Below are positions 1 through 8,672 of a stretch of 64,000 bases of DNA, one piece after another. The stretch comes from Mycoplana rhizolycopersici (GTDB lineage Bacteria; Pseudomonadota; Alphaproteobacteria; Rhizobiales; Rhizobiaceae), in contig NZ_JABXYK010000008.1 in assembly GCF_013378445.1 (NCBI RefSeq), forward strand, positions 124,001-188,000. The letters run 5' to 3'. Position 1 is the stretch's first letter. The number at the start of each line of letters is the position of its first letter. Under the pieces are notes generated by a model. That model was given only the letters and a program-made list of their open reading frames with translations. It did not search any database and was not told the DNA's origin. Made by a program: the position numbers and the translations under genes.

Positions 1-1
1 C

Positions 2-739
2 GACCTGACGCGCAAGAAGGTGGCGCTGCATGCCGTGCGCGGCCTGATGACGGCGATCGTCATGATCAGCTTCGTCACGGCGCTTTCGGTGATGGAGCTC
101 GCCGATGCGCTGGCGATCTTCTTCGTCGAGCCGATCATCCTGACGATCCTCGGCGCGATCTTCCTCAAGGAGACCATCGGCTGGCGTCGCTACACGGCCT
201 GCGCGGTCGGCTTCATGGGCGCCCTGCTCGTCATCCAGCCGAGCCTTCAGGAGGTCGGCCCGGTGGCGCTTCTGCCGATCGTCTCGGCCTTCTGTCTGGC
301 CATATTCTTCCTGATCACCCGCATGGCCGCACAGAGCGAGGACCCGTGGTCGATGCAACTGCACACCGGCCTGTGGGGCGCAGGCTTCACTGTGATCGCG
401 CTCGCGGCAGGCGTCCATTTCGGCTGGCCGATGTTCACCGCCGTGATGCCGCAGGGCGATACCGTGATCTACATCGTCGGTGCCGGCATCGCAGCAACGA
501 TCTCCGGCATCTTCGGCGCCTATGCCTACCGCCATGCGCCGGCCTCGGTGCTGGCTCCGCTGCAATATCTGGAAATTGTTTCGGCAACAGTGCTCGGCTG
601 GTGGGTCTTCGGCGACCTGCCCGATGCGCTCAAATGGTTCGGCATCGGCATCATCATCGGCTCCGGCCTCTATGTGATCTGGCGGGAGCACAGGCTGCGC
701 AGGCGGGCGATGCAGCCGCCACCGCTGCCGATTGTCTGA
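2..739 (+). CDS. DMT-family (EamA) transporter, 5'-truncated by window edge
   Basis: This is an integral membrane permease of the drug/metabolite transporter superfamily. The reading frame is open to base 2, so the true start lies outside the window; a GTG at 20 is only an internal candidate. The visible ~245 residues contain about seven to eight hydrophobic segments and the end of an EamA repeat ('FFVEPIILTILGAIFLKE'), then a second EamA repeat ending in 'GIGIIIGSGLYVIWREH'. Family members are about 300 residues with ten membrane spans, so roughly the first 50-60 residues are missing. The substrate cannot be read from sequence; members export amino acids, metabolites or drugs. A gap of about 170 bp separates it from the next gene, so co-transcription is uncertain. 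Confidence 0.85.
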   Translation, partial: DLTRKKVALHAVRGLMTAIVMISFVTALSVMELADALAIFFVEPIILTILGAIFLKETIGWRRYTACAVGFMGALLVIQPSLQEVGPVALLPIVSAFCLAIFFLITRMAAQSEDPWSMQLHTGLWGAGFTVIALAAGVHFGWPMFTAVMPQGDTVIYIVGAGIAATISGIFGAYAYRHAPASVLAPLQYLEIVSATVLGWWVFGDLPDALKWFGIGIIIGSGLYVIWREHRLRRRAMQPPPLPIV

Positions 740-911
740 GGAGCAGCAGTTGTCCGGCGAGAATTGAGAAATGCCAGGCGGTTAGTCCGGACGCTCATCA
801 ACTCATGCCGCCATGGCGCTATCGCCGGCCGGCCAACTTTGGTATCCAGAACGCCCGTGCCGGCAGCAAGAAGCCGAAAAGGTCCCTCCGGCGCCGGCGA
901 GGAGGATACCC

Positions 912-2108
912 ATGGACGTGAAGACCCTGCCGCTCTCCGGCATCCGTGTCATCGAACTTGCGCGCGTGCTTGCTGGCCCCTGGGCGGGCCAGATGCTGGC
1001 CGATCTCGGCGCCGACGTGATCAAGGTCGAAAACCCCGACGGCGGCGACGACACCCGTGCCTGGGGCCCGCCCTTCGTCACCGGCAGAGACGGCGAGAAC
1101 CTCTCCTCTGCCTACTACCATTCGACCAACCGCAACAAGCGCGCGATCACGCTGGATTTCCGCTCGGCGGAGGACCTCGAGGTCGCCCGCCGGCTCGTTC
1201 GCACCGCCGACGTGGTCATCGAGAACTTCAAGGTCGGCGGGCTTGAGAAATACGGGCTCGACTACAAGAGCCTTGCAGCCGAAAATCCCAGGCTCGTCTA
1301 TTGCGCCATCACCGGCTTCGGGCAGGACGGGCCATATGCCGCCCGGGCGGGGTACGACTATATCGTCCAGGGCATGTCCGGTTTTATGTCGGTGACCGGT
1401 GCGCCGGATGGCGAGCCGATGAAGGCCGGCGTCGCCATTGCCGACATCTTTACCGGCATCTATTCAGTGGCCGCCATTCAGGCCGCCCTGATCTACGCCA
1501 TGCGGACCGGCAAGGGCCAGCAGATCGACATGGCCCTGCTCGACGTGCAGTCCGCCGTCATGGCGAACCAGAACATGAACTACCTCGTGTCGGGCGTCGC
1601 CCCCACCCGGCTCGGGAACGCCCACCCGAACATCACCCCCTACGAGGTGATCGAGACGGCCGACGGCCACATCATCCTTGCGGTCGGAAACGACGGGCAA
1701 TTCCAGCGTTTTTGCGCGATCCTCGGCCGCGAAGACCTGCCGGCAGACGAGCGCTTCTCCACCAACAAGTCCCGCGTCAAACATCGGGCTGACCTGCGCC
1801 CGCTGATCCTGGAGCAGAGCCGCAACTGGACCAAGGCCGACCTGCTTTCCGCCTGCGAACGCAACGGCGTGCCGGCCGGCCCGATCAACTCGATCGCCGA
1901 AACCTTCGACGACCCCCAGATCAAGGCGCGGGGCATGCGGCTGGATCTTGCCGACAGCGAAGGCAACACCATACCCGGCGTGCGCACCCCGATCGTCTTC
2001 TCCGAAACGCCGCTGTTCTACAACCGTCCGAGCCCGCGTCTCGGCGAACATTCGGCCGAGATCCTCGCCGAACTCGAAGCCATCGAAGAAAAAAGGAAGT
2101 CTGCATGA
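912..2108 (+). CDS. CaiB/BaiF-type class III CoA-transferase
   Basis: This cytoplasmic enzyme should move CoA between carboxylic acids. The start at 912 was chosen because a strong GAGGAGG ribosome site precedes it; the frame is open further upstream without a better site. The N-terminus shows the family signature 'GIRVIELARVLAGPWAGQML' (residues 10-29) and 'ADVIKVENP'. Asp178, in 'KAGVAIADIFTG', sits where the catalytic aspartate of formyl-CoA transferase lies. Length (398 aa) is normal. It overlaps the following ThDP enzyme by four bases (ATGA), so the two are translationally coupled and probably act in one pathway. The pair recalls frc/oxc of oxalate catabolism, but the partner does not look like oxalyl-CoA decarboxylase. 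The substrate is unknown. Confidence 0.9.
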   Translation: MDVKTLPLSGIRVIELARVLAGPWAGQMLADLGADVIKVENPDGGDDTRAWGPPFVTGRDGENLSSAYYHSTNRNKRAITLDFRSAEDLEVARRLVRTADVVIENFKVGGLEKYGLDYKSLAAENPRLVYCAITGFGQDGPYAARAGYDYIVQGMSGFMSVTGAPDGEPMKAGVAIADIFTGIYSVAAIQAALIYAMRTGKGQQIDMALLDVQSAVMANQNMNYLVSGVAPTRLGNAHPNITPYEVIETADGHIILAVGNDGQFQRFCAILGREDLPADERFSTNKSRVKHRADLRPLILEQSRNWTKADLLSACERNGVPAGPINSIAETFDDPQIKARGMRLDLADSEGNTIPGVRTPIVFSETPLFYNRPSPRLGEHSAEILAELEAIEEKRKSA

Positions 2109-3805
2109 ACGCGCCCGTGACGCATGGTTCGCCTGAGGCTTCCGGCGGCATCGCCCCCAGGACGGGCGGTCAACTCATCGTCGATGCGCTCGTCGCAAAC
2201 GGCGTGAAGCGCCTCTCCTGCGTGCCCGGAGAGAGCTTCCTCGCCGTGCTCGACGCGCTGCACGACACCGATATCGACGTCGTCGTCTGCCGCCAGGAAG
2301 GCGGCGCGGCAATGATGGCGGACTGCTGGGGCCGGCTGACCGGCGAGCCGGGTATCTGCATGGTCACCCGCGGCCCCGGCGCCACCAATGCTTCCGCCGG
2401 CCTGCACATCGCCCGGCAGGATTCGGTGCCGATGATCCTGTTCATCGGCCAGGTCCAGCGCGAAGCCCGCGAGCGCGAGGCGTTCCAGGAGATCGAATAC
2501 CGCCGCGCCTTTACCGAGGTCGCCAAATGGGTGGCCGAGATCGACGATGCGCGCCGAATCCCGGAATTCGTCACCCGCGCCTTTGCGGTCGCGACCTCTG
2601 GAAGGCCCGGTCCGGTCGTCGTGGTGCTGCCGGAGGACATGTTGACCGACACGGTGGAGGCGGTGGCAGCAAGGCCCTACGTTCCCGTCGAGGCCCATCC
2701 CGGCCCAGCGCAGCTCGAAACGTTCAGGGACCTGCTGGGAAAGGCGGAGCGACCGATCGCCATCCTCGGCGGGACGCGTTGGACGGAAGAGAGCGTCGCA
2801 GCCTTCACCGCCTTCGCCGAGCGCTTCGCCCTGCCTGTCGCCTGTTCCTTCCGCCGGCAGATGCTGTTCGACCACCTGCATCCGAACTATGCCGGCGATT
2901 CCGGCGTCGCCATCAATCCGGCGCTGGCAGACGAGATTCGCGAGGCCGATTTCGTCCTCCTGCTGGGTGACCGCTACTCGGAAATGCCCTCTTCCAGATA
3001 TACGCTGCTGAGCGTGCCCTACCCGCAGCAGACGCTGGTGCACGTGCACCCCGATCCTTCCGAGTTGGGCCGCGTCTATCGGCCCGAGCTTGCGATTTGC
3101 GCAAGCCCGGCGGATTTCGTGGCGGCCCTTGCCGGCCTCTCGCCCGCTGCACCGCCGCGCTGGACGGAGCGGACTAAGGCGATGCACGCGACCTACCGCA
3201 CCTGGTCGACGCCTCCCGTCACCGGACCCGGCGACGTCCACATGGGGCCGATCATGGCCTGGCTCGAAGAAAATGTGCCTGACGATGCGATCTTCACCAA
3301 CGGCGCCGGCAACTATGCCGTCTGGGTGCACCGCTTTCACCGCTATCGCCGCTTCGGCACGGAGGCGGCGCCAACGTCCGGCTCGATGGGTTACGGCCTG
3401 CCGGCGGCCGTTGCGGCCAAGACGCTTCATCCGCAACGCGAGGTCGTCTGCTTTGCCGGCGACGGCTGCTTCCTGATGCACGGGCAGGAATTCGCCACCG
3501 CCGTCCGCTACAACCTCCCGATCATCGCGATCGTGATCAACAACGGCATGTACGGCACAATCCGGATGCATCAGGAGCGTGAATACCCCGGACGCGTCAG
3601 CGCCACCGGCCTCACCAATCCCGATTTCGCAGCCCTGGCCGTCTCCTATGGCGGCCATGGCGAGGTGGTGGCGAAGACGGAGGAGTTCGCGCCCGCATTC
3701 CTGCGCGCGCGCGAGAGCGGCAAGCCTGCCATCATCGAGGTGAAGCTCGATCCCGAAGCGATCACGCCCGCGCGCACGCTCTCGCAGATCAGGGACGGCC
3801 GCTAG
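2105..3805 (+). CDS. Thiamine-diphosphate-dependent enzyme, acetolactate-synthase-like
   Basis: A 566-aa ThDP enzyme with the usual three domains: an N-terminal pyrimidine-binding domain, a central domain and a C-terminal diphosphate-binding domain. Glu65 in 'VVVCRQEGGAAMMADCWG' is the conserved cofactor-activating glutamate. 'FAGDGCFLMHGQEF' (GDG at about residue 452) followed by 'IVINNGMYG' is the Mg-ThDP motif. The family includes acetolactate synthases, sulfoacetaldehyde acetyltransferase and benzoylformate decarboxylase; no regulatory-subunit gene is adjacent, which argues against a biosynthetic acetolactate synthase. The ATGA overlap with the CoA-transferase suggests a joint role on a 2-oxo acid or acyl-CoA. 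The exact reaction is not assignable. Confidence 0.88.
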   Translation: MNAPVTHGSPEASGGIAPRTGGQLIVDALVANGVKRLSCVPGESFLAVLDALHDTDIDVVVCRQEGGAAMMADCWGRLTGEPGICMVTRGPGATNASAGLHIARQDSVPMILFIGQVQREAREREAFQEIEYRRAFTEVAKWVAEIDDARRIPEFVTRAFAVATSGRPGPVVVVLPEDMLTDTVEAVAARPYVPVEAHPGPAQLETFRDLLGKAERPIAILGGTRWTEESVAAFTAFAERFALPVACSFRRQMLFDHLHPNYAGDSGVAINPALADEIREADFVLLLGDRYSEMPSSRYTLLSVPYPQQTLVHVHPDPSELGRVYRPELAICASPADFVAALAGLSPAAPPRWTERTKAMHATYRTWSTPPVTGPGDVHMGPIMAWLEENVPDDAIFTNGAGNYAVWVHRFHRYRRFGTEAAPTSGSMGYGLPAAVAAKTLHPQREVVCFAGDGCFLMHGQEFATAVRYNLPIIAIVINNGMYGTIRMHQEREYPGRVSATGLTNPDFAALAVSYGGHGEVVAKTEEFAPAFLRARESGKPAIIEVKLDPEAITPARTLSQIRDGR

Positions 3806-3849
3806 AGCATTTCCAGCAGAGGCGGAAGTGTTGCATGAGTATGATATCC

Positions 3850-3977
3850 CCCGCTTCCGTCATTCCGGCCACGGTGCCGGAATCCAGCCGCCTTGCGCCC
3901 GCAAGGCGAAAAGATTAGTGCGATCAAAGACTTGATCGCACTGGTTCCCGGCTCAAGGCCGGGAAGACGGAAGCGGG
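3850..3977. repeat. RIME-like palindromic intergenic element with 12-bp terminal inverted repeats
   Basis: The element is bounded by CCCGCTTCCGTC and its exact reverse complement GACGGAAGCGGG. Inside lie four stem-loops: ATTCCGGC/GCCGGAAT, CCTTGCG/CGCAAGG, a perfect 11-bp stem AGTGCGATCAA/TTGATCGCACT at 3917-3942, and CCCGGC/GCCGGG. Related elements occur at 29995-30107 and 59731-59844. The layout resembles rhizobial RIME or Brucella Bru-RS mosaic repeats; family membership is inferred, not computed. Confidence 0.65.
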
Positions 3978-4085
3978 TAGCATCTTTAATCACGACCAAG
4001 ATCGAGACCGTCTAGCAAAGCGACCTCTTAAAGTGACCTCTGAATGTCGTGTACTATGGGCCCAGACTGCCGTCCCGGGACCACG

Positions 4086-4424
4086 TCAGCCGCGCAGGTG
4101 CTGCGTCTGGCCGTAGATGTTGGTGGAACGTGCGCCGGAGCGGCAGTAGCCCAGCATCGGCCGCGGCAACTCGTCCAGCGCGTCGACCATGTCGCGAACG
4201 GCGTCCGCCGTCACGCCCATGGTGCCGACCGGAATGTGGCGGATATCGAGGCCCAGCTCGCCAGCCCGCGCCGCAATCGCTGCGAATTCCGGCTGGTCGG
4301 GGCTTTCATGGTCGGGCCGGTGGCACACGATCGACTTGAAGCCCATCGCCTTGATCTCGTCCAGATCCTCGACGCTGATCTGCCCGGAGACCGAGTATTC
4401 GTCGTTGACCGCGCGAATGTCCAT
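4086..4424 (-). CDS. DUF442/TIGR01244-family protein (rhodanese/phosphatase-like)
   Basis: A 112-aa protein of the DUF442 family, usually annotated as a sulfur transferase or phosphatase; the same fold forms the N-terminal part of the Blh/BLH persulfide-handling proteins. The 'CRSGARS' loop carries the presumed nucleophilic cysteine and matches the rhodanese consensus CRxGx[RT]. 'GFKSIVCHRPDHES' and 'IPVGTMG' are also typical of the family. Start at 4424 with GGAAGGG about 12 bp upstream. It is co-directional with, and about 70 bp downstream of, the sugar-epimerase-like gene. A role in sulfide or persulfide detoxification is inferred only from the family. Confidence 0.8.
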   Translation of the reverse strand: MDIRAVNDEYSVSGQISVEDLDEIKAMGFKSIVCHRPDHESPDQPEFAAIAARAGELGLDIRHIPVGTMGVTADAVRDMVDALDELPRPMLGYCRSGARSTNIYGQTQHLRG

Positions 4425-4497
4425 GATGCGTGCCCTTCCTGAGTTCTGCTGGCGTCCGATGTAGGCTCGCCCGCGCCGGACGTCAATTGCGCCCGGT

Positions 4498-5352
4498 TCA
4501 GCGCAGTTCGAAGGAAAGACCGTAGTCGACCGTCTCTCCGGGTGCGAAATCCTTCATCTCGCCGGATGCGATCAGTTCTTCGCGACCCGCCAGCCGGTGC
4601 GACACCGGCTCCAGCCCCATCACGTGGCAGCCGGGCGACTGGTTGCGCCAGACCTGCAGGTAGGGCAGCGTATCGACGCGGAAGCGCAGATGCAGGCTGC
4701 GCCCGCCGAGTGCCGCGATCGGGCCGATTGCAACCTCCGCCCATCCATGCTTTGCGCTCTCCGATGCGGAAACGCAGAAGATCCGCATGTCGCCCTCGCC
4801 AAACCGCCACGGCAGGCTGCCGCCCTCCAGCATCGCTCCGGTCAGCCGGGTTCCGTCATCGAACAGCCGGGTATTGAAATTGATGTGGTACATCGCGACC
4901 GGCGGCCAGCCGCGGTTGCCCGTATTCGCCACCTTGTCGTCGAGCGTGATATGGCCGGTCTTGCGATCGGCCCGCCACAGCCGCGTCATCTCCGCCGTCT
5001 CGCCATTTGCGAGCGCTACCGGAATACGCGCCGAACACACGACCTCGCCCTCGTCCTCCTCGAACAGGATGTCCTTGGCCGGATGCGACGACAGCGAGCC
5101 GTGCAACGGATAGCGCCGCCCGTCGGCCGCGCCCTCCACCGGCTCCGGATGACGGATGTGATCCGGGCCACAGGTGAACATGAAGCCCGGCAGCGCCCTG
5201 TCTATCCGCGGATCGCCGTCCGAGGGGATGGCCGAACCGGGCGCCAGATTGACGCCGCGGAAGACCGCCTCCCTGAGATCAAGGGCCGACCTGGGATCAA
5301 GCGCGATATCGAAACTGTGCACGCCGTTTTCGGCGGTCAGGGCGAGGGTCAT
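4498..5352 (-). CDS. Aldose 1-epimerase / DUF4432-family protein
   Basis: A 284-aa protein of the galactose-mutarotase-like fold (DUF4432 branch). Seen: 'TCGPDHIRHPEP', 'YPLHGSLSSHPA' (central His), 'MYHINFNTRLFDDGTRL' and 'VMGLEPVSH', which are the conserved blocks of this branch. Members bind or epimerise sugars at the anomeric carbon; the substrate here is unknown. The start at 5352 is preceded by GGGAGA. The short stretch 'RHPEPVEG' looks like translation of a short palindromic repeat inserted in frame and may be a lineage-specific loop. No sugar operon surrounds the gene. Confidence 0.75.
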   Translation of the reverse strand: MTLALTAENGVHSFDIALDPRSALDLREAVFRGVNLAPGSAIPSDGDPRIDRALPGFMFTCGPDHIRHPEPVEGAADGRRYPLHGSLSSHPAKDILFEEDEGEVVCSARIPVALANGETAEMTRLWRADRKTGHITLDDKVANTGNRGWPPVAMYHINFNTRLFDDGTRLTGAMLEGGSLPWRFGEGDMRIFCVSASESAKHGWAEVAIGPIAALGGRSLHLRFRVDTLPYLQVWRNQSPGCHVMGLEPVSHRLAGREELIASGEMKDFAPGETVDYGLSFELR

Positions 5353-5623
5353 GTCTTCTCCCGGAATCGTCTTTTGCGGCGATGCTAGCCCACCCCGGGC
5401 AAATCCGATACCGCTTTCGCCCTGTTGCGCCCCTCATCGGGAACACGTCGCAGCGGCGACGCGTTGTGGCTCCCATGCAGGGTGATGTCGGCGACAAGGA
5501 TGGTCTGGCGGGACGGGCGATGCAAATGTTAGTAGTCCGTTAACCGTCATTTCACTTTTTCCATATTAAGGTCGAAATTGAGTGCGACGTCCCCAAAATT
5601 AGCGCTGACGACAGGTTGATTCC

Positions 5624-7057
5624 GTGAATTCCGTTTTGAAAACAAGCATTTCTCTGCTTACGCTCGCAGCGGTCCTCGCTGCCGCCCCCGCCAGCGCCCA
5701 GAGCGTCTACGGGGAACGCCGCGAACGGATGGTCCTCGTCACGCCGGAAGGCGATCTTCTGGACTACATCCCTGCAGACGGCAGCGTCCGCGCCGCCCGC
5801 GACGGCCAGGGACGGCGCGTCTATATCGATGCCTGGGGCAACATCGTCGCGACCGCGATGCCGGCCGAGCGCTATTTCGCGCGCGGCGAACGGCGCGACT
5901 TCCGCCGCGACCGCTACCGCCAGGTTGAAGGCTTTCCGGAGACCTCCCCGGACTATTTTCCGCCGGCTCCGGGCAGCGGCGATTTCGGCGACGATCTGAC
6001 GACCGGATCCGTGCCCGACTATCGGGATCGCACTCCGGGCGCCGTCGATCGCTCGACGTTGTCCGAACCCATGCCCGGTGAAGCCTATCCGCAAGCCGAG
6101 TACCCGCCGGACGGCGGCAACGACATGGCGTCCCTGCCGGAAGCGCCCTTCGGCGGGCAGTCGGACTTCGTGCCCGGCCCACGCTTTCCGTCCGCAACCC
6201 CGATCGGCAAGAAGTCGTCGGCCGAGGTGACGGCACTCCAGGTGTTTCTGGATCGCGAAGGCTTCTCCCCCGGCGTCATCGACGGCAAGAAGGGCTCGAA
6301 CGTCACCAAGGCCATCGAAGCCTGGCAGGTCGCGACCGGCGAAACGCTCGATCCCAACGACACCGAGGCAATCGTCGAACGGCTGCGCATGAACGGTGGC
6401 TTGCCCTTTATCACCTATGAAATCACGCCCGCGGACGCCGCCGGCCCCTATGTCGCCTCCATTCCGGAAGACTACGCGCACAAGGCCGCACTCCCCGCCC
6501 TCTCCTTCACCTCCACCACGGAAATGCTCGCCGAGCGCTTCCACATGGACGAGGCATATCTGAAGGAGATGAACCCCGGCGTGGACTTCTCCATCCCCGG
6601 CACCATCGTCAAGGTGATCAATGTCGGCGAGCCGAAGAAGGGCAAGGTTGCAAAGATCCTGGCCGACAAGGGCCGAAAGCAGGTGCTCGCCTATGACGAG
6701 GCCGGCACGCTCATTGCCGCCTATCCCGCCAGCATCGGTTCGGCCGACACGCCCTCGCCATCCGGCACGGTGACGGTGGAGCGCATCGCCCTCAATCCGA
6801 ACTACACCTACAATCCGAAGATCAATTTCCAGCAGGGTGCCAACGACAAGGTGCTGACCCTGCAGCCCGGCCCCAACGGCCCGGTCGGCACGGTCTGGAT
6901 CGCACTGTCGAAGCCGACCTACGGCATCCACGGCACGCCGGAACCTTCCAAGATCGGCAAGACGCAGAGCCACGGCTGCATCCGCCTGACCAACTGGGAT
7001 GCGACCGAACTTGCCAAGATGACATCGAAGGGCGTGACCGTCGAGTTCGTCGACTGA
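5624..7057 (+). CDS. Periplasmic L,D-transpeptidase with peptidoglycan-binding domain
   Basis: A 477-aa exported YkuD-family enzyme that forms 3-3 (or protein-peptidoglycan) cross-links in the cell wall. The start is GTG at 5624. Residues 1-25 form a signal peptide ending 'AAAPASAQ'. A proline-rich, low-complexity region follows to about residue 185. Then come a PG_binding_1-type domain ('VTALQVFLDREGFSPGVIDG'), a LysM-like stretch and the C-terminal YkuD domain. The catalytic signature 'HGTPEPSKIG' followed by 'SHGCIRLTN' puts the nucleophile at Cys452. Rhizobiales use 3-3 cross-links heavily and carry many such paralogues. It stands alone between divergent and convergent neighbours. Confidence 0.92.
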   Translation: MNSVLKTSISLLTLAAVLAAAPASAQSVYGERRERMVLVTPEGDLLDYIPADGSVRAARDGQGRRVYIDAWGNIVATAMPAERYFARGERRDFRRDRYRQVEGFPETSPDYFPPAPGSGDFGDDLTTGSVPDYRDRTPGAVDRSTLSEPMPGEAYPQAEYPPDGGNDMASLPEAPFGGQSDFVPGPRFPSATPIGKKSSAEVTALQVFLDREGFSPGVIDGKKGSNVTKAIEAWQVATGETLDPNDTEAIVERLRMNGGLPFITYEITPADAAGPYVASIPEDYAHKAALPALSFTSTTEMLAERFHMDEAYLKEMNPGVDFSIPGTIVKVINVGEPKKGKVAKILADKGRKQVLAYDEAGTLIAAYPASIGSADTPSPSGTVTVERIALNPNYTYNPKINFQQGANDKVLTLQPGPNGPVGTVWIALSKPTYGIHGTPEPSKIGKTQSHGCIRLTNWDATELAKMTSKGVTVEFVD

Positions 7058-7093
7058 CGATCACGGAGATCGCTGAAGACGAGAAAGACGGTC

Positions 7094-7465
7094 TCAAATC
7101 CAGATGTCGTTTTGCGCTGTGCGGTCACCGCCAGCATGACCAGTGTTGAGAACGCCGCGCGGCTCGATGAGCAGGAGGTGAACTTCTTTCTCTGCGAAAG
7201 GCTTGTGTTCGACGCCTTTGGGAACAACGAACATTTCGCCGGGACCTATTGAAACGGCACCATCGCGAAAATCAATCCGTAGCTGACCGCGCAGAACGAT
7301 GAATGTTTCGTCCGTATCGGTATGGTCATGCCAGATGAAATCTCCCTCGATACGCACGACCTTGAACTGGTAGTCATTCATTTCCGCAATGACACGCGGC
7401 TGCCAGAGATCCGTAATCTTTGCGAACTTTTCCGAAAAATTGATGGCTTGGTGTGTTTTCTTCAT
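7094..7465 (-). CDS. Small cupin-domain protein
   Basis: A 123-aa single-domain cupin. The open frame runs to 7519, but I place the start at 7465 ('MKKTHQAINF') because GGAG lies at the right distance and the longer N-terminus looks non-coding. The metal-binding cupin motif 1 is visible ('WHDHTDTDETFIVLRG', His-x-His...Glu), and motif 2 as 'GPGEMFVVPKGVEHKPFA'. Such proteins bind a divalent metal and may act as small isomerases, dioxygenases or sensors. It lies 75 bp downstream of a co-directional AraC regulator that may control it. Confidence 0.8.
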   Translation of the reverse strand: MKKTHQAINFSEKFAKITDLWQPRVIAEMNDYQFKVVRIEGDFIWHDHTDTDETFIVLRGQLRIDFRDGAVSIGPGEMFVVPKGVEHKPFAEKEVHLLLIEPRGVLNTGHAGGDRTAQNDIWI

Positions 7466-7539
7466 TTTGTCTTGCTCCATTGTCGAATGAGCAAAACTAG
7501 AGATTTCCGCCACTCCCATCTTGAACGATCGTGCAGCTC

Positions 7540-8385
7540 TCAGGCGTGGACCAGCTTTCTCCAGCGGGCGGGCGTCATGCCGAAGGCATTACGGAAATGC
7601 CTCGTAAAGTGCGCCTGATCGGCAAATCCGGCATCCAGGGCCGCCTGGACCAGCGGCTGCCCCTCGATGATTGCGACCTTGGCCCGATCAAGCCGGCGCA
7701 GGATCAGGTAACGGTAGGGACTGGTGCCGAACAGTGCCCTGAAATCGCGCGATAGCTTCCATCTGTCCCGCCCCGTAACCCGCTCCAGTTGCGCCAGGGA
7801 AACCGCCTCTCCTGCGACGTCTCGGATAAACTCGCGGGCCGTATCCGCAGCCCGATAGTCAAGCGGCGCGAAGTTTCGCGCGCCAGAGGGTGATGCGGCC
7901 GCTTGCAAGGCGTGAGCAAGATCGAAAACGGCATCATCGTATTGAAGCGCTTCCATCGGCTCGGACATATGAGCGACAATGCCGTCGATCGCCTTCAGCA
8001 GTCGTGGGTCGTCCGACACGCCTCCAGCAATGAACGGAAGCGACCTGCACCCCCCGAGAGCTTTTTGCACGAGCGCCGGATCCAGATAGATCATCCTGTA
8101 GTGAAAACCGTCCTCGGTCCCTGCTTGTCCGTCGTGCAGTTCGTCAGGATGCAGAACGATCGCGTTGCCGGGAAAGCCGTCACTGACCTGTCCCCTGTAA
8201 TGGAACCGCTGGACGCCGGAAATCGTGCGCCCGATGGCGTAGGTATCATGACGGTGCGGCTCATAGGCTTGGCCGGAGAAAAACGCTTCGATGCGTTCGC
8301 ACCCGTCCATGCCGGAGGCAAGACTGATCCAGCCAGCGGCGACACCGGCCGACAATTCCTCGACTGCGCCCGCTCCCGCATCCAA
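7540..8385 (-). CDS. AraC-family transcriptional regulator
   Basis: A 281-aa one-component regulator with an N-terminal cupin-like sensing domain ('YEPHRHDTYAIGRTISGVQR', typical arm and beta-barrel) and a C-terminal double-HTH domain (about residues 180-280, 'LGVRD-like' helices and 'DAGFADQAHFTRHFRNAFG'). The start appears to be TTG at 8385, preceded at 8 nt by GGAGGG; the first in-frame ATG (8310) would cut into the sensor domain. The ligand is unknown. The small cupin gene lies directly downstream. Confidence 0.87.
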   Translation of the reverse strand: MDAGAGAVEELSAGVAAGWISLASGMDGCERIEAFFSGQAYEPHRHDTYAIGRTISGVQRFHYRGQVSDGFPGNAIVLHPDELHDGQAGTEDGFHYRMIYLDPALVQKALGGCRSLPFIAGGVSDDPRLLKAIDGIVAHMSEPMEALQYDDAVFDLAHALQAAASPSGARNFAPLDYRAADTAREFIRDVAGEAVSLAQLERVTGRDRWKLSRDFRALFGTSPYRYLILRRLDRAKVAIIEGQPLVQAALDAGFADQAHFTRHFRNAFGMTPARWRKLVHA

Positions 8386-8635
8386 GCGACTATCCCTCCA
8401 TCAAAGCCGGAATACTTCCCGCTAAAGCGGCGGTTTTACGACTGAAGCTTGCAACGTCGCGAAATAGGCAGTTCCGTGACAGGCAAGCAGAATGCGTCAC
8501 GACGATATTCTCGGCAAGCTAACCGCCCATGCCGGAATGGAATTCGACATCCATATCCGTCGGATTCTTCATTTCAGTTGGGAGCTGGCCATAGGAGCCG
8601 TGCTTTTCGCCTCCGTAGTCTGAAGCATCGAGGGA

Positions 8636-8664
8636 GGAAGACGGCGCGGCTGGCGCCGTCTTCC
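8636..8664 (-). terminator. Hairpin downstream of the chemoreceptor gene
   Basis: A perfect 12-bp stem GGAAGACGGCGC / GCGCCGTCTTCC with a 5-nt loop lies 9 bp beyond the stop of the minus-strand chemoreceptor gene. No T-run follows, so it may act as a 3' stabiliser or a Rho-assisted terminator. Confidence 0.55.
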
Positions 8665-8672
8665 GAACCCCG

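Noticed and set aside
2018-3658. 546-codon open frame on the minus strand antisense to the ThDP enzyme
   Set aside because: It is a GC-driven shadow: its translation is Arg/Gly/His/Asp-rich with no domain, while the plus-strand frame carries the ThDP motifs.
912-3805. Oxalate degradation (frc/oxc) for the CoA-transferase and ThDP pair
   Set aside because: The ThDP enzyme lacks the sequence blocks of oxalyl-CoA decarboxylase and looks acetolactate-synthase-like, so the pathway cannot be named.
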